Made by a program: the position numbers and the translations under genes
Shown here: positions 1 through 10,554 of the stretch, in pieces
How positions within the stretch are numbered: the stretch's first letter is position 1
Layout: the number at the start of each line of letters is the position of its first letter
Source of the DNA: Chitinophaga fulva
Lineage (GTDB): Bacteria > Bacteroidota > Bacteroidia > Chitinophagales > Chitinophagaceae
Direction: 5' to 3'
Length of the DNA: 64,000 nucleotides
Assembly (NCBI RefSeq): GCF_012927205.1
Contig: NZ_JABBGC010000001.1
Coordinates: forward strand, 2,356,810 to 2,420,809
Notes under the pieces: model-generated
What the model saw: the letters and a program-made list of their open reading frames with translations, nothing else
The model's database searches: none
Told to the model about the DNA's origin: nothing

Positions 1-1395
1 CTCGTAGATGCGATTACCCATAGCAAAACCAACCAGGAGCTGGTGTCTGCACTGGACCAGATGAACCTTCCGGACAGCATGCTGCCCAAAGGATACAAGA
101 CACTATTGTCTGTACGGTCTTTTGGTATCGGAAGAACGATGGTGAATTATTCGGAACTGACAGCAAAAGATATCAGCATCACGGGTGTGCAATTGGAATA
201 CAATCCTTCCTTTTATCTGGCGGTGGCCTCGGGTGCGGTGGATTACCGTTTCCGCAATTATATCGTCAAAGAAAACCGGAGCCGCCAGTATCTGAATTTG
301 ATACGTGCAGGTATCGGCATGAAAGAAGGCAACAATGTGATCCTTACCTATTATACAGGGAAAAAAGACCTGTACAATATGAATACGCAAGGTGCAGATC
401 CTGCTACCTACGCAGGACAGCACATTATGGGAATAGCGCTGGAAGGGCAGTGGCGGCTGAATCGCTCTACTTTTATCACTGCTGAAATGGCCAAGTCATC
501 GATGCCTCATTATGCCAGGGCTTCCTCACATGAGTCTCCTTTCAATAGTATGCTCAATTTCAGTTCCCGCGATAACGAAGCGTATGCCCTGAAATTTAAT
601 ACCGTGGTGGAGAAAACACATACCAACGTTAGCGGGATGTTTAAACAGATGGGGCGCGATTTTCAGTCTTTCAGTCTATACACGACCGGCTCAAAACAAA
701 CAGCCTGGAACATCCGGATTGACCAGCCTTTTTTTAAGCGGCAACTGACCATTAGTGCCGCTATCAGGAAGAACGATTATGTGACGTACATGATGCCGGC
801 CAATTATCATAGTAATACGGTGTTCAAAAGCCTGCAAGCTACCTGGCGGAAAAAGTACTGGCCGGTGATCACTGTCGGGTATCAACCATCATCACAGCTG
901 ATGAAGCTGAGCGATGATCATTTTGTGGAGAACCTGTTTTATACGCTGACGGGTACTGCCAGTCATTACTACAGCCTGCATGGTATCAAGATGAATAGCG
1001 TAGTGTCGTATTCGCAGTTCTATAACCGGCAAACGGACAGCAACTTCGTATACTTCAACAGTAAAAACCTGATGGCGTCGCAAACCCTATTCCTGGGCCG
1101 TTTTACGTTGAACGGACAACTGTCGGCCGCGGTGAACCAGGAGTATGGCCTGTACGGCGCTGGTGGTGATGTGAGCTGGAAAGTCCTGGACTGGCTGGAG
1201 CTGGGCGGTGGAATGAAATACAACCGTCAAACGGTGTATGGTTTATCGCTGCTGGGATATTCCGGTCATTCAAAATTTCGTATACCCTGGATCGGTGAGA
1301 TTGGATTATATGCAGACAAAGGCTTTATACCAGGAGCCAATAAAAAACTTGTCACAAACAATACTGGTAGAGTAACCTATACCCGGACCTTTTAA
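1..1395 (+). CDS. Outer-membrane beta-barrel-like protein, 5' end missing
   Basis: The reading frame is open from the first base, so the true start lies outside the window; the GTG at 43 is only the first possible start inside it. The visible 460 or so residues are rich in alternating polar/aromatic stretches typical of beta strands of a porin-like barrel, and the chain ends in an aromatic residue (TYTRTF), as outer-membrane barrel proteins commonly do. It lies 8 bases upstream of the next gene and so reads as the first visible member of the RHS operon. A role as a surface or export component of the RHS system is inferred from position only. I do not recognise a named family. Confidence 0.6.
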   Translation, partial: LVDAITHSKTNQELVSALDQMNLPDSMLPKGYKTLLSVRSFGIGRTMVNYSELTAKDISITGVQLEYNPSFYLAVASGAVDYRFRNYIVKENRSRQYLNLIRAGIGMKEGNNVILTYYTGKKDLYNMNTQGADPATYAGQHIMGIALEGQWRLNRSTFITAEMAKSSMPHYARASSHESPFNSMLNFSSRDNEAYALKFNTVVEKTHTNVSGMFKQMGRDFQSFSLYTTGSKQTAWNIRIDQPFFKRQLTISAAIRKNDYVTYMMPANYHSNTVFKSLQATWRKKYWPVITVGYQPSSQLMKLSDDHFVENLFYTLTGTASHYYSLHGIKMNSVVSYSQFYNRQTDSNFVYFNSKNLMASQTLFLGRFTLNGQLSAAVNQEYGLYGAGGDVSWKVLDWLELGGGMKYNRQTVYGLSLLGYSGHSKFRIPWIGEIGLYADKGFIPGANKKLVTNNTGRVTYTRTF

Positions 1396-1403
1396 CTGAT
1401 TGT

Positions 1404-2519
1404 ATGCCCAAAAAAATTTATGCCCTGTTGATCTGTATGGGCCTGCTACTGACGGAAACCTTGCATGCACAAGTGAGCATGACGGTGCAGCTGCCTCCTG
1501 TAGGCGTGCTGGTAAAACCACAATTATGGAACATGGTGCTGGTGAACGCAGGTACACGGTCCACCGGTGTGCGTGTGTTGCTGCGGTTATCGGATGCCAA
1601 TACCACGCAGCCGGTACTAACAGCTGTTACCAAAACCGTTATCCTGAGCCCAGGCGCTAACCAGTTGCAGGAGAAAGACCTTGCGCCGGTGCAGTATGAA
1701 TACCTGATGATGACTACTGACAGAAGACCGGAAGGGATGTTGTCTCCGGGCAGTTACCTGGCCTGCTACAGTGTGGTGATTGATGGTGATAAAGCGGGGC
1801 AGCCGGCGACAGAAGATTGCATTCCTTTTACGGTAGAACCATTAAGTCCGCCTTTGCTGAATATGCCGGCAGATGCTGCTGTGCTGGACCATCGCTTGCC
1901 ACAGTTTACCTGGATACCGCCTGCACCGTTACAGCTATTCACCGATCTGAATTATGAACTGTTGGTAGCAGAAGTAAGAGAAACACAATCCGCCGCAGAA
2001 GCCATACAGTCCAATATTCCCGTGTATCGTGCACCTGCCTTGCGCCAGGTATTCGCTGCTTATCCATCCGGCGGCGTGCCGCTGGACACAGGCCGTACTT
2101 ATGCCTGGACAGTAAAAGCATATAACGGGCGACAGTTTGCAGCACAAACGGAGATATGGACCTTCCGGTTGAACAGTAAAGCCCTGTTACCTGAGTATAA
2201 CAGTCCTTATGTGTCGTTGAAAAGGGAAGTGGATGGTGTCGTGACCAATTGTGGCAATACACTCCGTTTCGCCTATACGAATGAAACCGGTGAACCTGCT
2301 GTTCGTTATAGTGTGATATCCCTGGACAATGGCAACCGTGAAATCATGTCCGGCACCATGTCGTTGCGGCCAGGAAGTAATCTGCTGGAGCTGAAGTTGC
2401 GTAAAAGTGGCAAGCTCAAGTCAGGTGCTTATTATGCGCTCATACTGCATAACTCGCGCGACGAGCGGTGGAGGATGAATTTCACCTATAACCCGGAGGA
2501 AAACACCGTAACAGAATAA
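1404..2519 (+). CDS. Secreted beta-sandwich-like protein of the RHS operon
   Basis: This 371-residue protein begins with a clear signal peptide (residues 1 to about 22, ending LHAQ), so it is exported. The rest has the pattern of stacked Ig- or fibronectin-like beta domains: one at about 30-150, one at about 155-255 with a typical proline-rich entry (LDHRLPQFTWIPP), and a third at about 265-360. There are no catalytic motifs. It sits between the barrel gene (8-base gap) and the giant RHS shell gene (33-base gap), all on one strand, so cotranscription is likely. A role as a structural or adhesive partner is inferred; the function is unknown. Confidence 0.6.
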   Translation: MPKKIYALLICMGLLLTETLHAQVSMTVQLPPVGVLVKPQLWNMVLVNAGTRSTGVRVLLRLSDANTTQPVLTAVTKTVILSPGANQLQEKDLAPVQYEYLMMTTDRRPEGMLSPGSYLACYSVVIDGDKAGQPATEDCIPFTVEPLSPPLLNMPADAAVLDHRLPQFTWIPPAPLQLFTDLNYELLVAEVRETQSAAEAIQSNIPVYRAPALRQVFAAYPSGGVPLDTGRTYAWTVKAYNGRQFAAQTEIWTFRLNSKALLPEYNSPYVSLKREVDGVVTNCGNTLRFAYTNETGEPAVRYSVISLDNGNREIMSGTMSLRPGSNLLELKLRKSGKLKSGAYYALILHNSRDERWRMNFTYNPEENTVTE

Positions 2520-2552
2520 ACAGAACCCTATACCTATAAATATTTTTCGAAC

Positions 2553-5500
2553 ATGATATTGCGATTGTTGGGTAAAACCAGGAAAGTGACTTCCATTGCG
2601 TTGCTTTCACTGATGTATGTAGAAGCGATACTGCCCGCCTATGCATTTGGAGGAACGAGACCGGCCAGGATGCCCTACCGGACGGTGAAGGAGGCAAAGA
2701 TGCCGGCTGCTGTTTCGCCCGTATTACCGGTGGCAGCCGCCACGCCGTCACCTGCTGCACTTGCCCCATCAGGAAAGAAAATGTTTGCCGCAGATTTCGG
2801 CGGGCCTACACAACCCGAGACCCAGGGCTTCCATTCAGTTGGTAATGCAAATATGGTGAACCTCTTTACCGGCGATTTTTCCTATACGTTGCCACTGATG
2901 GATGTAGATGGTTATCCACTGACAATAGGATATAACAGCGGCGTTTCCATGGATGAAGAAGCCAGCTGGGTGGGCCTGGGCTGGACATTAAATCCTGGTA
3001 GCGTTAATCGTAACATGCGTGGGCTGCCGGATGACTTTAACGGAGAGGATGTCATTAAGAAGGAAATCAATGTTAAAGACAATAAAACAGTTGGTGTAAC
3101 TACCGGTGTGAACGTGGAAGTCGTTGGGTTTCCGAGCCTGTTAAAAGGTGGTGGCGGCATGCAGCTGGGCGTCTTTCATAACAGTTACAAAGGCTGGGGG
3201 CTCGAATACGGCCTCAATGTGTCCCTGAATGCAAGCACCCAGGCAATGGGTAAATTTACGGCGGGGTTGTCTTTGCCTAATAACTCACAGGAAGGGCTGA
3301 CCGTTTCGCCTTCGTTGTCTTACTCAACACCTGAGAAGGAAGAAGTTACTGATAAAGGTGCTTTCGGTGGCGTATTCAGCATTGGAGGGGCATATAACTC
3401 CCGCTCAGGCATGAAGGCATTACAGTTTAGTGCCGGCTTGAATCAATACGTAAAGAGCAGCAAAGCCAAAAAAGGGAAGGAGTCCGCCGGTAGTACTTTT
3501 TCAACAGACATCTCCTTTGCCTATCCCGGTTTCACGCCCAGTACAGCTATCCCTTTCACCAACCGTATTTTTACCGTGAACACCCGTTTCGGTGTAACGG
3601 TCAAAGTAGTGAATACTTCGTTTAACCTGGGTGGCTATGAAACCCTTCAGTATATTGATGAGAGTGACAAGGTAAGGACCTTTCCTGCATACGGTTATCT
3701 CAATTACCAGAATGGTGTTGGTGCCAGTGGTAGTTTGCTGGATTTTAACAGGGAACGTGATATACCTTACCGGGAGTTTCCCCCGGTGCCCAATATCGCG
3801 GTGCCTTCTTACACCTATGATGTTTTCTCCATTTCGGGAGAAGGCAGTGGCGGTATGTTCCGCGCTTACCGGAATGACCTGGGATATATGCGGGACCCGC
3901 TGGTGACCACAAGAGATAAATCGGACCGTTACAGCCTGGATGCCGCATATGGTGATATCGTGCATGCTGGTATTGATCTGACATTTACTCGTAGTTATAC
4001 CGAAACCGGTATGTGGAATTCCAGTAATCCGCTGGCGTCCAGCCTGGCTTTTACCCGTTCCGATAAAAAATACGAGGCTGCTTATTTCCGTAATCCAGGT
4101 GAAAAAACATTGAATGACAAAGCATTTATGGACGCCATCGGCGGCGATGACCTGGTGACGGCCCGCTTGTTCCAGCCGGATAAAAGCTCACCTGTTATTA
4201 CTACTACCAATAAGCTGATGCGGTATGCCAATAAACGGAATGTATCGGACATTACCCTGCCTGCGGGAATAGTGAAAAAGCAGGAGCGGGAAAAACGTAC
4301 ACAGGTGATCAGTTACCTGACTGCTAAGGAAGCAGGTGAAGCAGGCCTTTCAAAATATATTGACAGTTATGGTTATAACCAGGCTGTATTGAATACTTGT
4401 GATGACAAAGTAATACCGGACGAATTTCCTGAACAGGTTTATGGACTGAATGGAGATTTTCATAGAATAATGGATTGGGGAGAACAGACGTTTCAACGCG
4501 TGGATACCATGCTCAGTTTTATGAATATTGATAATTACCCCAATAGTTGGCCTTACAGTCCATTTGGCTATGACTACTTCTGGACTACCTGGACCGGCCG
4601 TTTACGGGCACCGGTGGACGGCAAATATGATTTCAGGGCAATGATTGATGAGGATTGCCATATATCCATAGAGGGTGTTCCGGTGCTGAGTGCCGGGAAC
4701 AATAACGGAGGGGATAAAGAGACGTCTATTTACCTCCAGGGGGGCCGGCTTTATAACATCAGGATCGACTATAATAACGAGGAGTCTGAATCGAGGATGA
4801 TCCTGCTATGGAAATATGGTAATATGACCGATTGGGGCAATATTCCTAAATCCTGCCTCGTGGCGTCTTCTCCCCAGGACAGTGTGAAGCTGGACAATGG
4901 TGTTGTCAGGGAACAGCGTGTGAATGCTTACCGTAAGCCACACCATATTTCTGAAATATCGGTGCTCAATAACGACGGACGCCGTTACGTATATGGTATA
5001 CCGGTATATAACCTCGGACAGGAGGAGGCATCTTTTGCCGTTGAGTCAAACAAGGGAAATCCGGCTACGGGCCTGACCAGTTATTCTGATACAGAGAACT
5101 CTAAAAATAATAAGAGCGGCAGCGATAATTATTTCAGTAAGGAAACAGTGCCTGCATATGCGCATAGCTTCCTGCTGACAGGTATCCTGTCCCCGGATTA
5201 TGTAGATGCCACGGGCAACGGCATCTCCGATGATGATGCCGGCACGGCAGTGAAGTTCAACTACACGAAAGTAGCGGGCATCAATAACCCGCAACTGTGG
5301 CGTACGCCCAACAGCGACAAGGCTTCTTACCAGGAAGGACTCAAAACGGATTCCCGTGATGACAAGGGAAGTTATGTGGCCGGCAAAAAAGAATTGTGGT
5401 ACCTGAATTCCGTAGAGTCGAAAAATATGATCGCTGTTTTTACATTGGAAGACCGCCAGGACCTGACACAGCTTTCAGCTGCAGGTGTCCGTTCCTCCGG

Positions 5501-8500
5501 TGTGGCAAAAAGGCTCAAACAAATAGATCTCTATACTAAAGCGGAGTTTGCAAAAGGAACAGCTGCGATACCGGTGAAGACGGCGCATTTTTCCTATAGT
5601 TATAATTTATGCAGGGAAGCAGACGGCTCAGAGTATTTTGGTAAACTTACCCTGGACAGTATATGGTTCTCCTACAATGGTAATACCAAAGGACGCAAAA
5701 ACCCTTACGTGTTCCGTTACAACACACATAATCCTGCATACGCTACGCAACAATATGACCGTTGGGGCAACTACAAAAATTCTGCGGACAACCCGGGCGG
5801 TTTGTCCAACGCCGACTATCCTTATGTTATACAGGACAGTACACTGGCAGCGCGTAACGTTGCGGCCTGGACAATGGATGAAATAGTGATGCCTTCCGGC
5901 GCCAAAACGAAAGTCACCTATGAAAGTGACGATTACGCCTACGTGCAAAACAGGCGGGCCATGCAGTTTATGAACATTGTTGGTTTTTCCCTGACGGAAC
6001 CTCTTCATACCGGTTATCTTACCAATGCCTTATACAGCGGCGAGGGTGACAATATCTATGTATCGGTGAAAGTGCCGAAGCAGGTGGGAACCTTGGAGGA
6101 ACTGTATAAACGCTACCTGGAAGGTATTGAGGACCTCAGTTTCCGGTTGAATGTAAAAATGCCGGGAGACCAATATGGACAAGGCAATGAGTTTGTTCCC
6201 TGCTATGCAAAGCTGGACAAGGACCACGGCCCTTATTACGGTTCTGTGAACGGTAGTGATATTATCTGGCTGAAGCTGGCCACTATCAATAAAAAAGCTG
6301 AGCCGGGAGGCCCATACAGCCCGTTGGCAAAAGCAGCGCTGCAGTTCCTGCGCCTTAACCTGCCATCCAAAGCGTACCCGGGTTCAGATATCGGAGATGA
6401 TGTGAATGTGGCGAACGTGATAAAAGTATTGGGCAGCATGGTGGACAATGTCAAAAATACGATGAACTCATTTGATGAAAACAGCCGGAGGCGCGGTTGG
6501 GCAAGGGACGTAGACCTGAGCAAGTCATTTGTCAGGCTAAATAGCCCCACTTTCAAAAAATATGGCGGCGGTTTGCGTGTAAAACGTATTGTGACTTATG
6601 ACAACTGGAATAAAATGACGCACCAGGCAGAGTCTCAATACGGACAGGAATACCAGTACACTACTTCCACCGTGATTAATGGAGATACGGTACAGATCAG
6701 CAGCGGGGTAGCTGCATATGAGCCTGTTTTAGGCGGCGAGGAAAACCCGTTCCGCCAGCCAGTGTATTACACCGGTCAGGTGGCGGCAATGGCGCCTGTG
6801 ACCATGGGTTACGCAGAAGAACCTTTCGGGGAATCATTTTTCCCGGCTCCTATGGTGGGCTACAGTAAAGTACGGGTATTGTCTATCAATAAGAAAAATA
6901 CAAGATCTGCTAATGGCCTGACGGAAAGTTGTTTTTATACCACTTACGATTATCCGACACTGACAGATCGGACAATGATCGACGGAGATACAAAGAAACG
7001 TTACAAGCCTTCTATTGATAATTTCCTGAAGATCAATGCACGCCATTTCCTGGCTGTATCACAAGGCTTCCGGGTGGAGCTGAACGATATGAACGGAAAG
7101 CCCCGTTCCGAAGCCGTGTATGCAGAAACGGACCCTTATAACCCTGTCACCAGTACTGCTTATTACTATAAAACAACGAAGAAGGATGGTGTAACGCGCC
7201 TGGACAACACGGTGCTGACGCTGAATAACCGCGGCGTAGTAAATGCCGCCGCAGTGATCGGGAAAGATATTGAGCTGATGACAGACATGCGCCAGGAACG
7301 TTCCGTAACCAACGCCAGTAATCCTAACCTGAATACAGACCTGTTTTCTTTCGGTATTCCGCCTGTGATGATCATCCCCAGCCTGATCATGCTGGCGCAG
7401 CGGGAAGAAAACCTGTACCGCTCTGTGGCCATGACGAAAGTGATCAACCGTCACGGTATCCTGGACAGCATGGTGGCGGTAGACAAAGGCAGCGGGGTGT
7501 CTACCCGTAATCTCCTGTATGATGAAGAAACAGGAGATGTGTTGCTGACCAGTGTACAGAATGAATACAACGATCCGATGTATCATTTTACCTATCCCAG
7601 CGGATGGATGTATGATGGCATGAGCGGCGCGTATAAAAATATCCAGCTGACACTGAATGGTCTTACCTTTTTAAATGGCCGTATTATAAAAGGTTTCCCT
7701 GCTGGTAATTCCCTGAATGATTATTTCTATCCGGGAGACGAAATACTGGTATATGCCAAAAGTGGTGTTGGCGGTCCTGAGTGTGATCCATGGATAGCCA
7801 TGTTCCCTGGTGTTAACCGCATTTGGGCGGTGGATGCCAATATTACCGCCGGAGGCCAGCCGGACATTTATTTTATGACCAAAGAAGGAAAGCCTTTCAA
7901 TGGAGAAGATGCTACTATTAAGATCATCCGTTCCGGGCGCAAGAATATGTTTGCCGCCGCCGGTGAAGTGACGATGATGTCAAACCCGTTGACAGGCAGC
8001 GGGGACGCCTATACGTTTGATATTAATGCAGGCAAGAGAATCATCAATGCCAGTGCGGTAGAATACAAACAGCTCTGGAAAGTGCAGGACAAAAAACTGC
8101 CGGTGAAGGTGCCTCCGATATATGAGAATGATATGGTATCGCGGTATTTCAAAGTTGTTTGCCCGGGACAGGCCGTGGATACATTGGTTTTGTATACGGT
8201 ACCTTTCGGCAAGTATACCGGAAGCACCAGGCAGGAAGCCAATTTGAAAGCGGAGAACGATCTGACCACCAACGGACCTGCTTTTGCAGAGCAGCATAAG
8301 CGCTGCGGCTGTCTGAGTCCCGCCAGGTCTAAAGTGTTTTATAAACAGGATTGTGTAGATGCGGTACCGATGCCGTACACCTATACCGTTCCTGCCGGTA
8401 AATATCTGCGGGCCACTTGTGAGGAAGCATTGCAAGCCGTTTTGGACAGTATCGATATCAATGGCCAGCTGGAAGCTAACCAGAAAGGTGGTTGCGGGTG

Positions 8501-9299
8501 CGCGAATCCGGAAATGGGAGCGGGTTTCTATAGTCAGGTATGTACAATGCCGATACCTTACAGATATGTTGTACCAGCGGGTAAATATGTCCGTGCCACC
8601 TGCGAAGAAGCGAAACAGGCTGCATTGGATGACATTGCCGCCAATGGCCAGCGGGAGGCTAACGAAAAGGCAGTGTGCCACTGCGAGAATGACGAGATAT
8701 CGAAGGTGTTCTATAAAAATGACTGTCCGGGTGGTCTGGGTTCTGCGGTAACCTTCACTGTTCCGGCAAGTACATTCCATCGTGTGACCTGTGAGGAGGC
8801 CAACAAAGAAGCGCGGGACTACCTAGAAGCGAACGGTCAGGCGTATGCGAATGCCCATGGCACCTGTGAGACATTTTATGTGAAAATGACATCTGAAAAC
8901 CCGATACGGGAATTGTCAACCACTCCCACAGATAATCATGAATATGATTATTCGGATATAAGGGTGTCTTTCTATAAGGATGCAGCCTGTACTGTTCCGT
9001 TGGCGGTTCAAAACCAGGAGGTGTATTACAATATCACTACCCTTTCACGATATATTAACGACCATAGCCCCGGTTCCTGGAACAACGAGAATACTTCGGA
9101 TCCTGTCAAGGTCATCTGTAATGGTACTTCTCAGTTACTACTGCAGAAGGTAGTGGTAAATCACGTCATGGATGTCAGGAAGTTTTCCAACGATAATGAT
9201 CCTCGTCTTCCTCCGGAGGAGCAGGTACCAGAGGAGCATTATATCACGACCTATAAGTATCAGCTAAGCTCTGTGCCCGGATTCATTATTGTTAAATAA
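2553..9299 (+). CDS. Giant secreted RHS/SpvB-like shell protein with PA14-like domain and DUF5977-like repeats
   Basis: The 2248-residue product starts with an export signal (hydrophobic segment at about 14-32). Residues about 95-160 carry the SpvB/RHS-type entry seen in Bacteroidota (NLFTGDFSYTLPLMDVDGYP, then SWVGLGWTLNPG). Around 670-760 lies a PA14-like beta domain (FWTTWTGRLRAPVDGKYDFR). Residues about 1888-2106 hold four tandem cysteine-bearing repeats with the core RATCEEA...NGQ.EAN, matching what I know as DUF5977. The protein has few classic YD repeats, so it is probably an RHS-related encapsulation or surface shell rather than the toxin carrier. It is followed, in the same frame and after one TAA and one codon, by the next gene. 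Confidence 0.75.
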   Translation: MILRLLGKTRKVTSIALLSLMYVEAILPAYAFGGTRPARMPYRTVKEAKMPAAVSPVLPVAAATPSPAALAPSGKKMFAADFGGPTQPETQGFHSVGNANMVNLFTGDFSYTLPLMDVDGYPLTIGYNSGVSMDEEASWVGLGWTLNPGSVNRNMRGLPDDFNGEDVIKKEINVKDNKTVGVTTGVNVEVVGFPSLLKGGGGMQLGVFHNSYKGWGLEYGLNVSLNASTQAMGKFTAGLSLPNNSQEGLTVSPSLSYSTPEKEEVTDKGAFGGVFSIGGAYNSRSGMKALQFSAGLNQYVKSSKAKKGKESAGSTFSTDISFAYPGFTPSTAIPFTNRIFTVNTRFGVTVKVVNTSFNLGGYETLQYIDESDKVRTFPAYGYLNYQNGVGASGSLLDFNRERDIPYREFPPVPNIAVPSYTYDVFSISGEGSGGMFRAYRNDLGYMRDPLVTTRDKSDRYSLDAAYGDIVHAGIDLTFTRSYTETGMWNSSNPLASSLAFTRSDKKYEAAYFRNPGEKTLNDKAFMDAIGGDDLVTARLFQPDKSSPVITTTNKLMRYANKRNVSDITLPAGIVKKQEREKRTQVISYLTAKEAGEAGLSKYIDSYGYNQAVLNTCDDKVIPDEFPEQVYGLNGDFHRIMDWGEQTFQRVDTMLSFMNIDNYPNSWPYSPFGYDYFWTTWTGRLRAPVDGKYDFRAMIDEDCHISIEGVPVLSAGNNNGGDKETSIYLQGGRLYNIRIDYNNEESESRMILLWKYGNMTDWGNIPKSCLVASSPQDSVKLDNGVVREQRVNAYRKPHHISEISVLNNDGRRYVYGIPVYNLGQEEASFAVESNKGNPATGLTSYSDTENSKNNKSGSDNYFSKETVPAYAHSFLLTGILSPDYVDATGNGISDDDAGTAVKFNYTKVAGINNPQLWRTPNSDKASYQEGLKTDSRDDKGSYVAGKKELWYLNSVESKNMIAVFTLEDRQDLTQLSAAGVRSSGVAKRLKQIDLYTKAEFAKGTAAIPVKTAHFSYSYNLCREADGSEYFGKLTLDSIWFSYNGNTKGRKNPYVFRYNTHNPAYATQQYDRWGNYKNSADNPGGLSNADYPYVIQDSTLAARNVAAWTMDEIVMPSGAKTKVTYESDDYAYVQNRRAMQFMNIVGFSLTEPLHTGYLTNALYSGEGDNIYVSVKVPKQVGTLEELYKRYLEGIEDLSFRLNVKMPGDQYGQGNEFVPCYAKLDKDHGPYYGSVNGSDIIWLKLATINKKAEPGGPYSPLAKAALQFLRLNLPSKAYPGSDIGDDVNVANVIKVLGSMVDNVKNTMNSFDENSRRRGWARDVDLSKSFVRLNSPTFKKYGGGLRVKRIVTYDNWNKMTHQAESQYGQEYQYTTSTVINGDTVQISSGVAAYEPVLGGEENPFRQPVYYTGQVAAMAPVTMGYAEEPFGESFFPAPMVGYSKVRVLSINKKNTRSANGLTESCFYTTYDYPTLTDRTMIDGDTKKRYKPSIDNFLKINARHFLAVSQGFRVELNDMNGKPRSEAVYAETDPYNPVTSTAYYYKTTKKDGVTRLDNTVLTLNNRGVVNAAAVIGKDIELMTDMRQERSVTNASNPNLNTDLFSFGIPPVMIIPSLIMLAQREENLYRSVAMTKVINRHGILDSMVAVDKGSGVSTRNLLYDEETGDVLLTSVQNEYNDPMYHFTYPSGWMYDGMSGAYKNIQLTLNGLTFLNGRIIKGFPAGNSLNDYFYPGDEILVYAKSGVGGPECDPWIAMFPGVNRIWAVDANITAGGQPDIYFMTKEGKPFNGEDATIKIIRSGRKNMFAAAGEVTMMSNPLTGSGDAYTFDINAGKRIINASAVEYKQLWKVQDKKLPVKVPPIYENDMVSRYFKVVCPGQAVDTLVLYTVPFGKYTGSTRQEANLKAENDLTTNGPAFAEQHKRCGCLSPARSKVFYKQDCVDAVPMPYTYTVPAGKYLRATCEEALQAVLDSIDINGQLEANQKGGCGCANPEMGAGFYSQVCTMPIPYRYVVPAGKYVRATCEEAKQAALDDIAANGQREANEKAVCHCENDEISKVFYKNDCPGGLGSAVTFTVPASTFHRVTCEEANKEARDYLEANGQAYANAHGTCETFYVKMTSENPIRELSTTPTDNHEYDYSDIRVSFYKDAACTVPLAVQNQEVYYNITTLSRYINDHSPGSWNNENTSDPVKVICNGTSQLLLQKVVVNHVMDVRKFSNDNDPRLPPEEQVPEEHYITTYKYQLSSVPGFIIVK

Positions 9300-9302
9300 T
9301 TA

Positions 9303-10550
9303 ATGTCTGTTATCATGAATTCATTATATAAAACCCTTTTCTTTTCACCACTGGCGTTGTTATTATCCATGACCGCCAGCAGTGCTGGCAGCATTATAGC
9401 TGCCGGCGCCCTGAAGCCTGATACCTCCGGCGGATGCTTCAGCGGTGTTACTGAAGTAAGTGTGAATCCCTATACCTATGGCATCGCCGGCAATTGGCGC
9501 CCGGCAAGGTCCTATGTCTATTATGGCAGCCGCGCGGAGGAAGATCCGGCGGCCGCCACAGACATACGTAACAATGGCACCATCCCTTCCTTTATCGCTT
9601 TCTGGAATAATATGGCCGGTGCCTGGAAACCATCGCAGGATACCAACAAATGGGTGTGGAATGCGGAAAGCACGCTTTTTAATGCCAAAGGATTTGAACT
9701 GGAAAACCATGATCCGCTGGGAAGATACAATGCCGGTATATACGGGTATGACAATGCCCTGCCGGTAGCGGTAGTGCAGAACAGCCGTTACCGTGAGTCT
9801 TTCGCGGAAGGCTTCGAGGATTACAGCTATGGCAACTCCTGTGATGTTGTCTGCTCCGGCAACCGTACGTTCGATTTTTCCGGCCATAAAGATGCAATGG
9901 TACAAGGCAATGCCCATACCGGGCGTTATTCCCTGCGCGTGGAAAGTGGTAAGGACAAGGGCGTCAGCGCTATGGTGGTGTCAACCGATAACCAGGATTT
10001 CGCGCTGACGGTCAACCGTAAAGATGCTGCCTGCCGTTATCCGGGGCAGATACTGGAAAGCATCCGGGCCGGTGAGGCTGCGTTGTTGCCTGGTTTCTCT
10101 CCATTACAGGGCACACGGCTGTTGGTATCGGCCTGGGCAAAGGAAGAAACTCCCTGTAATTGTATTACCTACAGCAATGCAGGAGTGGAGGTGCAGACAG
10201 GAGATAAAGTCTATCACATAAGACCTGTAGGCTATCTTATCGACGGATGGCAACGTTATGAGATGGTCATCGATGTGCCGGCGAATGCCACTACGTTGTC
10301 GGTCATCCTTAAATCTACCGGTAATACGGCGGTGTTTTTTGATGACGTACGGGTGCACCCTTTCAACGCCAATATGAAATCATTTGTCTACGACCCGGTG
10401 TCACTGCGGCTGATGGCTGAACTGGATGAAAATAACTACGCTTCCTTTTATGAGTATGACGATGATGGAACACTCATCCGGTTGAAGAAAGAAACAGAAA
10501 GAGGTGTAATGACCATTAAAGAATCCAGAAGCTCGCTGGCAAAAGAATAA
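9303..10550 (+). CDS. Secreted protein with galactose-binding-like domain and RHS-type C-terminus
   Basis: 415 residues. A signal peptide (about 5-28) is best read from the second ATG at 9315 (MNSLYKTLF); the first ATG at 9303 is kept because it is 3 bases from the upstream stop. Residues about 175-355 form a carbohydrate-binding-module-like beta sandwich (GRYSLRVESG, then FFDDVRVHPF), and the last 55 residues have the RHS-linker pattern YDPVSLRLMAELDENNYASF followed by a KKETERG stretch. In related bacteria, as I recall, this tail is often the end of one longer RHS polypeptide, so this gene may be a split-off piece of the 2248-residue shell. It has its own signal, so it is probably exported separately. 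Confidence 0.65.
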   Translation: MSVIMNSLYKTLFFSPLALLLSMTASSAGSIIAAGALKPDTSGGCFSGVTEVSVNPYTYGIAGNWRPARSYVYYGSRAEEDPAAATDIRNNGTIPSFIAFWNNMAGAWKPSQDTNKWVWNAESTLFNAKGFELENHDPLGRYNAGIYGYDNALPVAVVQNSRYRESFAEGFEDYSYGNSCDVVCSGNRTFDFSGHKDAMVQGNAHTGRYSLRVESGKDKGVSAMVVSTDNQDFALTVNRKDAACRYPGQILESIRAGEAALLPGFSPLQGTRLLVSAWAKEETPCNCITYSNAGVEVQTGDKVYHIRPVGYLIDGWQRYEMVIDVPANATTLSVILKSTGNTAVFFDDVRVHPFNANMKSFVYDPVSLRLMAELDENNYASFYEYDDDGTLIRLKKETERGVMTIKESRSSLAKE

Positions 10551-10554
10551 AGAT

